7,724 bases of DNA from an uncultured Clostridia bacterium. Its GTDB lineage: Bacteria > Bacillota_A > Clostridia > Oscillospirales > Oscillospiraceae. Within the stretch, counting starts at the first letter, position 1. Every line of letters starts with the position of its first letter. This document shows positions 1-5,694 of the stretch, piece after piece. The position numbers and the translations under genes are program-made. The stretch lies in the NCBI GenBank assembly GCA_949289625.1, contig CASEPH010000308.1:1-7724 (forward strand). The letters are read 5' to 3'. Below the pieces are notes generated by a model, which worked only from the letters and a program-made list of their open reading frames with translations, did not search any database and was not told the DNA's origin.

Positions 1-1
1 C

Positions 2-1042
2 GGCCTGATTCTCGGTACACCGGGTTCCGGCAAGTCCTTCAGCGCCAAGCGTGAGATCGCCAACTGTTTTCTGCTCACAACCGATGATGTCATCATTTGT
101 GACCCGGAGGCAGAGTACGCACCCCTGGTGGAACGCCTGCACGGGCAGGTCATCAAGATTTCGCCCACTTCCACCAACTATATCAACCCCATGGACCTGA
201 ACCTGGACTACTCGGACGATGAAAGCCCGCTGTCCCTCAAGTCCGACTTCATTCTGTCCCTGTGCGAGTTGATCGTGGGCGGCAAAGAGGGCTTGCAGCC
301 GGTCCAGAAAACCATCATTGACCGCTGTGTACGGCTGGTTTATCAGACCTATCTCAATGACCCCCGCCCGGAGAATATGCCCATTCTGGAGGACCTTTAC
401 AACCTGCTGCGGGCGCAAGAGGAAAAGGAAGCACAGTACATCGCCACGGCGCTGGAAATCTATGTGACCGGCTCCCTCAATGTGTTCAACCATCAGAGCA
501 ATGTGGACATCAACAACCGCATTGTCTGCTACGACATCAAGGAGCTGGGCAAGCAGCTGAAGAAAATCGGTATGCTGGTGGTCCAGGACCAGGTGTGGAA
601 CCGTGTCACCATCAACCGTGCCGCCCACAAGTCCACCCGCTACTACATCGACGAGATGCACCTGTTGCTGAAAGAGGAACAGACTGCCGCTTATACCGTC
701 GAGATCTGGAAGCGGTTCCGAAAATGGGGCGGTATTCCCACCGGTATCACGCAGAATGTCAAAGATCTTTTGAGCAGCCGCGAGGTGGAGAACATCTTTG
801 AGAACTCCGACTTCGTGTATATGCTCAACCAGGCGGGCGGAGACCGACAGATTCTTGCCAAACAGCTGGGTATTTCCACGCACCAGCTCAGCTATGTGAC
901 CCATTCCAGCGAGGGTGAGGGTTTGCTGTTCTATGGCTCCACCATTCTGCCCTTTGTGGATCACTTCCCTAAAAATACCGAGCTGTACCGCATCATGACA
1001 ACCAAGCCACAGGAAATGACTCCCCAAATGAAGGAGGAATAA
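2..1042 (+). CDS. VirB4/TraE-type conjugal transfer ATPase, C-terminal part (5' end outside window)
   Basis: This is the ATPase that energises a type IV secretion/conjugation channel at the inner face of the membrane. The reading frame is open from base 2 to TAA at 1040-1042 (346 visible residues). The Walker A motif GTPGSGKS is at 14-37 (visible residues 5-12), and a D-P-E-A-E-Y motif follows at residues 34-39. Walker B (YYIDEMHLLL) lies near 641-670, with D217 and E218. The downstream GITQNV motif (residues 248-253) is typical of VirB4/TraC/TraE ATPases. Family members in Tn1549-like elements are usually about 800 residues, so the N-terminal half is missing; the GTG at 128 lies past Walker A and is not the real start. 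The gene ends 28 bases before the methyltransferase. Family assignment is firm; the exact element family is inferred from the neighbours. Confidence 0.95.
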   Translation, partial: GLILGTPGSGKSFSAKREIANCFLLTTDDVIICDPEAEYAPLVERLHGQVIKISPTSTNYINPMDLNLDYSDDESPLSLKSDFILSLCELIVGGKEGLQPVQKTIIDRCVRLVYQTYLNDPRPENMPILEDLYNLLRAQEEKEAQYIATALEIYVTGSLNVFNHQSNVDINNRIVCYDIKELGKQLKKIGMLVVQDQVWNRVTINRAAHKSTRYYIDEMHLLLKEEQTAAYTVEIWKRFRKWGGIPTGITQNVKDLLSSREVENIFENSDFVYMLNQAGGDRQILAKQLGISTHQLSYVTHSSEGEGLLFYGSTILPFVDHFPKNTELYRIMTTKPQEMTPQMKEE

Positions 1043-1070
1043 GAGCAGACAAGGAACTGGGGGCGGCAAT

Positions 1071-1868
1071 ATGGCCCGCGCCTTTCCACAGGACTATATC
1101 AACCATATTTTTCAGGGAGATTGCCTGAACCTGATGAAAGAAATTCCAGATGAAGCGGTTTCCCTGATCTTGACCGACCCGCCTTATGGTATCCGCTATC
1201 AAAATCAGTTTTCGGTTTCTCCCCACCCTATTTTGGAGGGGGATGCCGGGATTGATTATAAGCAGTTCGCCAAAGAAAGCTACCGCATTTTAGCGATGCA
1301 CAGTCACGCCTATTTTTTCACCCGCTTTGATTGCTACCCGTACCACTTTGAATGTCTGAAAGCCGCAGGTTTCTCCATCAAGAACTGTCTGGTTATTGAA
1401 AAAGGAAATTTAGGCGGTATTGGCGATTTGAAAGGCAGCTTTTCCAACAATGCGGAATGGATCATCTTCTGCCAGAAAGGGCGGCGGCCATTCAACGCCA
1501 CTACGTTGTTGGAAAACCGCAAAAAGGAAGGCACACTCTTTCAAAAGGAGCGGATTCCCAGCAAGAAATACAAGACCCGTTTTCCGGCCTGCTGGTTTGG
1601 GCCGGAGTACCCAAAATCCACCTATAATGCCACATGGCAAAGAAAGCATCAGATTTACCACCCCACAATTAAGAACGTGGATTGCCTGAGCTGGCTGATT
1701 CAGATTTCCAGTAATCCCGGAGATGTGGTTTTTGACGGTTTTTCCGGCACCGCAAGTACGGCGGTGGCTGCTTTGACAACCGGGAGGCGCTTTCTCGGTG
1801 CGGAAATCTCGCTGGACTACTGGCAGATCGGGCAAAAACGATTGAATCAATATAAGGAGGATGAATGA
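1071..1868 (+). CDS. DNA amino-methyltransferase (N6-adenine or N4-cytosine), beta-class motif order
   Basis: A 265-residue enzyme predicted to methylate an exocyclic amino group of A or C in DNA using S-adenosylmethionine. The catalytic motif IV is TDPPYG (residues 35-40). An HPTIKN segment (197-202) precedes the SAM-binding motif I region, GDVVFDGFSGTAST (217-230). Catalytic motif before SAM motif is the beta-class order. The length suits a compact solitary methyltransferase, and no restriction endonuclease gene is visible beside it. Motif I reads FDGFSGTAS rather than the common DPFxGSGTT. The ATG at 1071 is preceded by a G-run (1059-1063) but no strong Shine-Dalgarno; it leaves a normal short lead into the first strand. 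The TGA overlaps the next gene as ATGA. A sampled line inside (1381-1440) is 40% GC, lower than the GC-rich transfer genes, which suggests separate acquisition. The recognition sequence cannot be predicted. Confidence 0.9.
   Translation: MARAFPQDYINHIFQGDCLNLMKEIPDEAVSLILTDPPYGIRYQNQFSVSPHPILEGDAGIDYKQFAKESYRILAMHSHAYFFTRFDCYPYHFECLKAAGFSIKNCLVIEKGNLGGIGDLKGSFSNNAEWIIFCQKGRRPFNATTLLENRKKEGTLFQKERIPSKKYKTRFPACWFGPEYPKSTYNATWQRKHQIYHPTIKNVDCLSWLIQISSNPGDVVFDGFSGTASTAVAALTTGRRFLGAEISLDYWQIGQKRLNQYKEDE
1854..1860 (+). promoter_or_regulatory. Ribosome binding site AAGGAGG for the 1865/1871 gene
   Basis: A perfect AAGGAGG lies inside the last codons of the methyltransferase gene. It is 4 bases from the ATG at 1865 and 10 bases from the ATG at 1871, so either can serve. 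Translation of the downstream gene is probably coupled to the methyltransferase. Confidence 0.7.
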
Positions 1869-2242
1869 CTATGAAGCGCAACGATCCCGGAGTAAACCCT
1901 ATGATGTTTTTTGACGATGCTCTGGAAAACGAGCGTACCCATCTGTTTACTGAGCTGGCCGCTGCTGTGAGCGAGAGCCGCACAGCGGCGGATCAGGCTG
2001 CGAAGCTGAGCGAGGACGGAAAGGCGGGGCTGGCCCGCCTGACAGAAATCTGGTGTGCCATGAACCACGTTTGGGGCAGCGTTGTTTTTGAGGGTAGCCC
2101 TGCCAGGATGCTGGCCAGTGTGGTGGCGCAGATCTACGCCCACCTGCTCCAGCACCCCTCCCGTGACCCTGTCGGACTGGCCCTCTATGTGGAGCTGCGC
2201 TACATGGCAGTCTCCCTCATGCTGGGGGAATGGTATGAATAA
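1865..2242 (+). CDS. Small conserved-looking protein of a conjugative element, function unknown
   Basis: A 125-residue, mainly helical, soluble-looking protein. I do not recognise a functional domain. It may belong to one of the DUF families found between VirB4 and the CHAP protein in Tn1549-like elements (DUF3851 is a candidate), but I cannot confirm this. No signal peptide or clear membrane segment is seen. A hydrophobic stretch near residues 80-95 and another near 104-120 look like amphipathic or buried helices. The ATG at 1865 overlaps the upstream TGA. The ATG at 1871 (MKRNDPG...) is an alternative start with wider Shine-Dalgarno spacing. The 3' end overlaps the CHAP gene start by 8 bases. 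Base use is GC-rich like the transfer genes, unlike the preceding methyltransferase, so it probably belongs to the core transfer operon. Confidence 0.8.
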   Translation: MTMKRNDPGVNPMMFFDDALENERTHLFTELAAAVSESRTAADQAAKLSEDGKAGLARLTEIWCAMNHVWGSVVFEGSPARMLASVVAQIYAHLLQHPSRDPVGLALYVELRYMAVSLMLGEWYE

Positions 2243-3944
2243 GGAGCCGCGCCTGCGCTTTACCGACGAGGAACGCTCTGACCCGGCGCTGGAAAAGCCC
2301 ATCCGTAAGGTGGACAAGGCCACCGCCAAAGCGGATAAGGCGCAAGCCAAAATCCCGAAAAAGCAGGTTCGGCAAAAGACGGTGGACCCGGAGACCGGCA
2401 AAGTGACCACCAAGCTGGTGCTGGAGGACAAGAAAAAGCCCCCCTCCAAGCTCTCCCATGCGGTGCGGGATACTCCCGCCAATGCCGTCCTGGGGAAAGT
2501 TCACAAGGAAATCCGGGAGACCGAACAGGACAATGTGGGCGTGGAGAGCGCCCACAAGTCCGAGGAGGCTGCTGAGACCGGCGCACGGTTGGTTCGGGAG
2601 GGCTACCGCAGCCACAAGCTGAAGCCCTACCGCAAGGCAGCCCAGGCCGAGCAAAAGCTGGAAAAGGCCAATGTGAACGCCCTGTATCAAAAGTCCCTGC
2701 GGGAAAATCCCCAGCTTGCCAGCAATCCCATCTCCCGTTGGCAGCAAAAGCAGAACATCAAAAAGGAATATGCCGCCGCCAAGCGTGCAGGCCAGACCGC
2801 TGGTAATACTGCCGGCACCGCCCAAAAGACCAGAAAGGCAACTAAGACAGTCAAGGAAAAGGCCCAGCAAGCAGGCGCATTTGTCATGCGGCACAAAAAG
2901 GGCTTTTTGGTTGCGGGCGCGATTTTCCTGATGGTCTGTATGCTGCTCAACACCATATCCTCTTGCTCCATGATGGCGCAGAGCATCGGTTCCGTGGTAT
3001 CCGGTTCTACTTACCCATCCAATGACCCGGAGCTGGTAGCGGTGGAAGCCGACTACGCCGCTAAAGAAGCGGCGCTGCAAGCCGAGATCGACAACATTGA
3101 AAGCAGCCACCCAGGATATGACGAGTATCAATATGACCTGGATATGATTGGGCATGACCCCCATGAGCTGGCGGCGTTTCTCTCCGCTGTTTTGCAGGGA
3201 TATACTCAGCAGAGCGCCCAGGGCGAATTGGAGCGTGTGTTTTCCGCCCAATACACCTTGACGCTGACCGAGGAAGTCCAAATCCGCACCTACACGGATG
3301 AAGATGGGGATGAACACGAATACGAGTACCGGATTCTCCATGTCACGCTGGAGAACACCCCCATTTCCTCCCTGGCGTCGGAACTGCTTACAGAGGACCA
3401 GTTGGACATCTATCAGGTGTACCGGGCCACGCTGGGTAACAAACCGCTGATTTTCGGCGGCGGCTCCCCGGATATGAGCAATTCCGAGGACTTGACAGGT
3501 GTGGAGTTTGTGAACGGCACCCGCCCCGGCAACCCGGAGCTGGTAGAACTGGCCAAGCAACAGGTTGGCAACGTGGGCGGCTATCCCTACTGGAGCTGGT
3601 ATGGCTTCAACTCCCGTGTGGAATGGTGCGCCTGCTTCGTGTCCTGGTGCTACAACCAGGCCGGAAAAAGTGAGCCGCGTTTTGCAGGCTGCCAGTCGCA
3701 GGGTGTTCCATGGTTTCAATCGCGGGGGCAATGGGGCGCACGGGGGTATGAAAATATCGCCCCCGGCGACGCTATCTTCTTTGATTGGGACCTGGACGGC
3801 AGCGCCGACCATGTGGGCCTTGTGATCGGCACAGACGGCAGCCGGGTCTACACCGTGGAGGGAAATTCCGGCGACGCCTGTAAAATCAAGAGCTATGATT
3901 TGAACTACCAGTGTATCAAGGGCTATGGCTTGATGAACTGGTAA
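2235..3944 (+). CDS. Membrane-anchored CHAP-domain peptidoglycan hydrolase (CD1108-like mobile element protein)
   Basis: A 569-residue protein expected to cut peptidoglycan so the mating channel can cross the wall, like the hydrolases of other Gram-positive conjugation systems. Residues 1-222 are strongly basic and Lys/Ala/Gln rich with no signal peptide, and should sit in the cytoplasm. One membrane segment follows at about 223-243 (GFLVAGAIFLMVCMLL). An acidic extracellular linker region spans about 258-420, and a C-terminal CHAP domain about 434-569. Candidate catalytic residues are C465 in WCACFVSWC, H526 in DHVGLVIG, and E542 or N544 in TVEGN. The start is ATG 2235, 5 bases after GGGGGA (2224-2229) and overlapping the upstream gene by 8 bases. 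The frame stays open upstream to 2082, but that part only shadows the previous gene. The name CD1108-like is from memory of C. difficile CTn elements; the domain reading is firm. Confidence 0.9.
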   Translation: MNKEPRLRFTDEERSDPALEKPIRKVDKATAKADKAQAKIPKKQVRQKTVDPETGKVTTKLVLEDKKKPPSKLSHAVRDTPANAVLGKVHKEIRETEQDNVGVESAHKSEEAAETGARLVREGYRSHKLKPYRKAAQAEQKLEKANVNALYQKSLRENPQLASNPISRWQQKQNIKKEYAAAKRAGQTAGNTAGTAQKTRKATKTVKEKAQQAGAFVMRHKKGFLVAGAIFLMVCMLLNTISSCSMMAQSIGSVVSGSTYPSNDPELVAVEADYAAKEAALQAEIDNIESSHPGYDEYQYDLDMIGHDPHELAAFLSAVLQGYTQQSAQGELERVFSAQYTLTLTEEVQIRTYTDEDGDEHEYEYRILHVTLENTPISSLASELLTEDQLDIYQVYRATLGNKPLIFGGGSPDMSNSEDLTGVEFVNGTRPGNPELVELAKQQVGNVGGYPYWSWYGFNSRVEWCACFVSWCYNQAGKSEPRFAGCQSQGVPWFQSRGQWGARGYENIAPGDAIFFDWDLDGSADHVGLVIGTDGSRVYTVEGNSGDACKIKSYDLNYQCIKGYGLMNW

Positions 3945-3952
3945 CATTTTAT

Positions 3953-3957
3953 GGAGG
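3953..3957 (+). promoter_or_regulatory. Ribosome binding site GGAGG that fixes the CTG start of the PP-loop gene
   Basis: GGAGG is followed by six bases (TACACA) and then CTG at 3964, which is normal spacing. No ATG, GTG or TTG lies in the right frame between this site and the PP-loop codons. The site overlaps the ATG of the out-of-frame mini-ORF at 3951, so it cannot serve that one. Confidence 0.75.
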
Positions 3958-3963
3958 TACACA

Positions 3964-4686
3964 CTGAATATCGTATCCTTTGGGGGCGGCACGAATAGTG
4001 CCGCCCTTTTGATTGGGCTTCATCAGCATGGAATTCCTATTGACCTTATCACCTTTGCGGATACCGGGGCGGAGCACCCTCATACCTATCAATTTATCGA
4101 AACCATGAACCAGTGGTTGTGTGAACATGAAATGCCACCCATCACGGTGGTGGAAAATGTGGACCGCAAGGGCAACCGTCTGACCCTGGAAACCGAATGT
4201 CTGCGTTCCGGCACGCTGCCCTCGATTGCCTATGGATATAAACGATGTTCCCAAAAGCACAAAATCGGACCACAGGAGAAATTCTGTAACCACCATCCAC
4301 AATGCCGCGCGATATGGCAGGCTGGCGAACGGGTTACGCGGTTCATCGGCTATGATGCTGGGGAGCGGAAACGGTATGAGCATTCCAAAAAGTATAATGA
4401 GACAGATAAGAAATATAAAAACCGCTATCCGCTAATTGAGGATTGGCATTGGACGCGGGACGATTGTATCCAGGCGATTCAAGAGGCAGGTCTGCCTTTG
4501 CCCGGTAAATCGTCCTGTTTTTTCTGTCCCAGCATGAAACGGGATGAAGTGGAAGCCCTGAAACGGCAGCACCCGGACCTTTACCTGCGGGCGCTTGCTA
4601 TTGAAGAAAATGCAATGCCCCATCTTAAAACCGTTAAGGGATTGGGGCGCAACTACGCTTGGAAAGAGCGATATGGAAAGGGGTAA
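3964..4686 (+). CDS. PAPS-reductase-like PP-loop (adenine nucleotide alpha hydrolase) protein with probable CTG start
   Basis: A 240-residue protein of the PAPS reductase/ATP pyrophosphatase superfamily, which activates substrates through adenylation or handles sulfur transfer; its substrate is unknown. From CTG 3964 the protein opens with LNIVSFGGGTNSAALL, where SFGGGTNS (residues 5-12) is the PP-loop. FADTGAEHPHTY (31-42) matches the second conserved block. Cysteines at 95 (YKRCSQKHK), 108, 114, 185 and 188 (SSCFFCPSMK) could bind a metal or Fe-S cluster. The start is chosen because starting at the first TTG (4009) would delete the PP-loop, and because GGAGG is well placed before CTG. Homologues I recall begin M-N-I-V/I-S-F-G-G-G. 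A sampled line (4381-4440) is 32% GC against 68% in a topB line (7561-7620), so this looks like inserted cargo. Function in DNA thiolation or other modification is possible but unproven. Confidence 0.85.
   Translation: MNIVSFGGGTNSAALLIGLHQHGIPIDLITFADTGAEHPHTYQFIETMNQWLCEHEMPPITVVENVDRKGNRLTLETECLRSGTLPSIAYGYKRCSQKHKIGPQEKFCNHHPQCRAIWQAGERVTRFIGYDAGERKRYEHSKKYNETDKKYKNRYPLIEDWHWTRDDCIQAIQEAGLPLPGKSSCFFCPSMKRDEVEALKRQHPDLYLRALAIEENAMPHLKTVKGLGRNYAWKERYGKG
3984..4010 (+). terminator. Intrinsic-terminator-like hairpin overlapping the PP-loop codons
   Basis: A perfect 9-bp stem, GGGCGGCAC (3984-3992) with GTGCCGCCC (3998-4006), encloses a 5-base loop GAATA. It is followed directly by TTTT (4007-4010). 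The stem begins 39 bases after the CHAP stop codon and 20 bases inside the PP-loop gene. By shape it is a Rho-independent terminator or attenuator. It also encodes G-G-T-N-S-A-A of the nucleotide-binding loop, so part of the symmetry could come from coding constraint. The U-tract is short, so termination may be partial. Confidence 0.5.
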
Positions 4687-4691
4687 TCAAT

Positions 4692-4949
4692 ATGGCTAAG
4701 AACAAAATCCAGCGCATCGACCAGGAGATTTCCAAGGTCCGCGAGAAGATCGCGGAGTACCAGGACAAGCTGAAAACCCTGGAAGCGCAGAAAACCGAAG
4801 CGGAGAACCTGGAGATCGTCCAGATGGTGCGCGCCCTGCGGCTGACCCCGGAGCAGCTGAGCACCATGCTCTCCGGCGGCACGGTTCCCGGCATGGCCGA
4901 TGCCTCTGCTGACTACACCGAACAGGAGGAGATCAGCCATGAGGAATAA
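4692..4949 (+). CDS. DUF4315-family small coiled-coil protein of conjugative elements
   Basis: An 85-residue protein. Residues about 4-40 form a charged heptad-like helix (KIQRIDQEISKVREKIAEYQ and onward), predicted to be a coiled coil. A short helical domain follows with LTPEQLSTMLSGG, then an acidic tail. This arrangement and its place directly before the CD1107-like gene match the DUF4315 family of Tn1549-like elements. The molecular role is unknown; it probably assembles with transfer proteins in the cytoplasm. The start is ATG 4692, 8 bases after AAAGGGG (4677-4683); the in-frame ATG at 4659 lies within the upstream gene and lacks a matching site. Its 3' end overlaps the next gene by 11 bases. 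GC-rich codon use returns here after the AT-rich PP-loop gene. Confidence 0.85.
   Translation: MAKNKIQRIDQEISKVREKIAEYQDKLKTLEAQKTEAENLEIVQMVRALRLTPEQLSTMLSGGTVPGMADASADYTEQEEISHEE
4924..4929 (+). promoter_or_regulatory. Ribosome binding site AGGAGG for the CD1107-like gene
   Basis: AGGAGG lies 9 bases before ATG 4939 inside the end of the DUF4315 gene. It supports 4939 over the more upstream in-frame ATG at 4900, and the start at 4939 also gives a clean signal peptide. Confidence 0.75.
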
Positions 4950-5694
4950 GAGAATGTTCAAGACCTTTTCCGTCCTCTGCGCCGCCCTGGTGCTGATGAG
5001 CGGTTTTTCTGTCACCGCTTTTGCCCAGGGAACGGATCAGCCCCCGGCGGAGGACGCTACCAATGACGGCAATGTGGTGGTGGAGGAAACCGAGGACAGT
5101 CCGGCCCTGACCCCGGAGGGCAACGCCGCCCTGGTGGATGATTTCGGCGGCAACAAGCAGCTCATCACCGTCACCACCAAGGCGGGCAACTACTTCTACA
5201 TCCTCATTGACCGGGCCAACGAGGATAAGGAAACTGCCGTCCACTTCTTAAACCAGGTGGACGAGGCCGACCTGATGGCGCTGATGGAGGACGAACAGAC
5301 CACCCAAGAACAGCCCGCCACCTGTACCTGTACAGAGAAATGTGCAGTTGGCGCAATCAATACCGCCTGCCCGGTATGTTCTGTTGATATGAGCAGCTGC
5401 ACAGGCAAGGAGCCGGAACCGGAGGTCCCAGAGGAAACCCCGGAGCCGGAGGAACCGGCAACAAAAGCCACTGGACCCAATCCGGTGATGCTTTTGGCGG
5501 TGCTGGCCTTGCTGGGCGGCGGCGGTGCCTTTGCCTACTTCAAATTCATCAAGAATAAGCCCAAGACCAAGGGCAGCGATGATTTGGACGAGTATGACTA
5601 TGGCGAGGACGAGGACCCCTGGGAGACGGAGGAATCCGACGAGCCGGACGTTGACGGGAGTGGCGATGAGGAAAGCGAGGAGAAATTGGAATGA
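4939..5694 (+). CDS. CD1107-like (DUF4366) secreted/membrane protein of conjugative elements
   Basis: A 251-residue exported protein with one C-terminal membrane anchor; family members sit in transfer regions and their mechanism is unknown. The N-terminus is a typical signal peptide: basic MRNKRMFK, a hydrophobic core, and likely cleavage after TAFA (about residue 29). The conserved core follows (VDDFGGNKQLITVTT..., NYFYILIDRANEDKETAVHFLNQVDEADL), about residues 60-115. Six cysteines at 129, 131, 135, 144, 147 and 154 form C-x-C-x3-C-x8-C-x2-C-x6-C. A Pro/Glu-rich stalk (EPEPEVPEETPEPEEP) leads to a membrane segment at about 182-203, then FIKNKPK and a very acidic cytoplasmic tail (DDLDEYDYGEDEDPWE...). 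The tail may contact the basic N-terminal region of the CHAP protein, which is my inference from opposite charge. It overlaps DUF4315 upstream and shares ATGA with the next gene. Confidence 0.88.
   Translation: MRNKRMFKTFSVLCAALVLMSGFSVTAFAQGTDQPPAEDATNDGNVVVEETEDSPALTPEGNAALVDDFGGNKQLITVTTKAGNYFYILIDRANEDKETAVHFLNQVDEADLMALMEDEQTTQEQPATCTCTEKCAVGAINTACPVCSVDMSSCTGKEPEPEVPEETPEPEEPATKATGPNPVMLLAVLALLGGGGAFAYFKFIKNKPKTKGSDDLDEYDYGEDEDPWETEESDEPDVDGSGDEESEEKLE

Noticed and set aside
1410..1850. 146-codon minus-strand frame opposite the methyltransferase
   Set aside because: Shadow of a gene with intact catalytic and SAM-binding motifs; no motif of its own.
2082..2234. Upstream extension of the CHAP gene to 2082
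   Set aside because: This part is another frame of the preceding small gene. ATG 2235 has a G-rich Shine-Dalgarno at proper spacing and gives the expected N-terminus.
2217..3992. 591-codon open frame on the minus strand
   Set aside because: Lies opposite the CHAP gene, which has clear domain motifs. The translation is Gly/Leu/Val-rich with no motif, as expected from the complement of GC-rich codons.
4009..4011. TTG at 4009 as start of the PP-loop gene
   Set aside because: It would remove SFGGGTNS, the nucleotide-binding loop, and it sits just after a hairpin with no Shine-Dalgarno at normal distance.
3964..4686. Complete DNA phosphorothioation (Dnd) system
   Set aside because: Only a PP-loop protein of the same superfamily as DndC is present. 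No DndB, DndD, DndE or cysteine desulfurase is seen in the window.
5401..5460. Pro/Glu-rich stretch as a DNA tandem repeat
   Set aside because: Codons for E-P-E-P and P-E-E vary and no exact DNA unit repeats; it is a protein stalk, not a repeat array.
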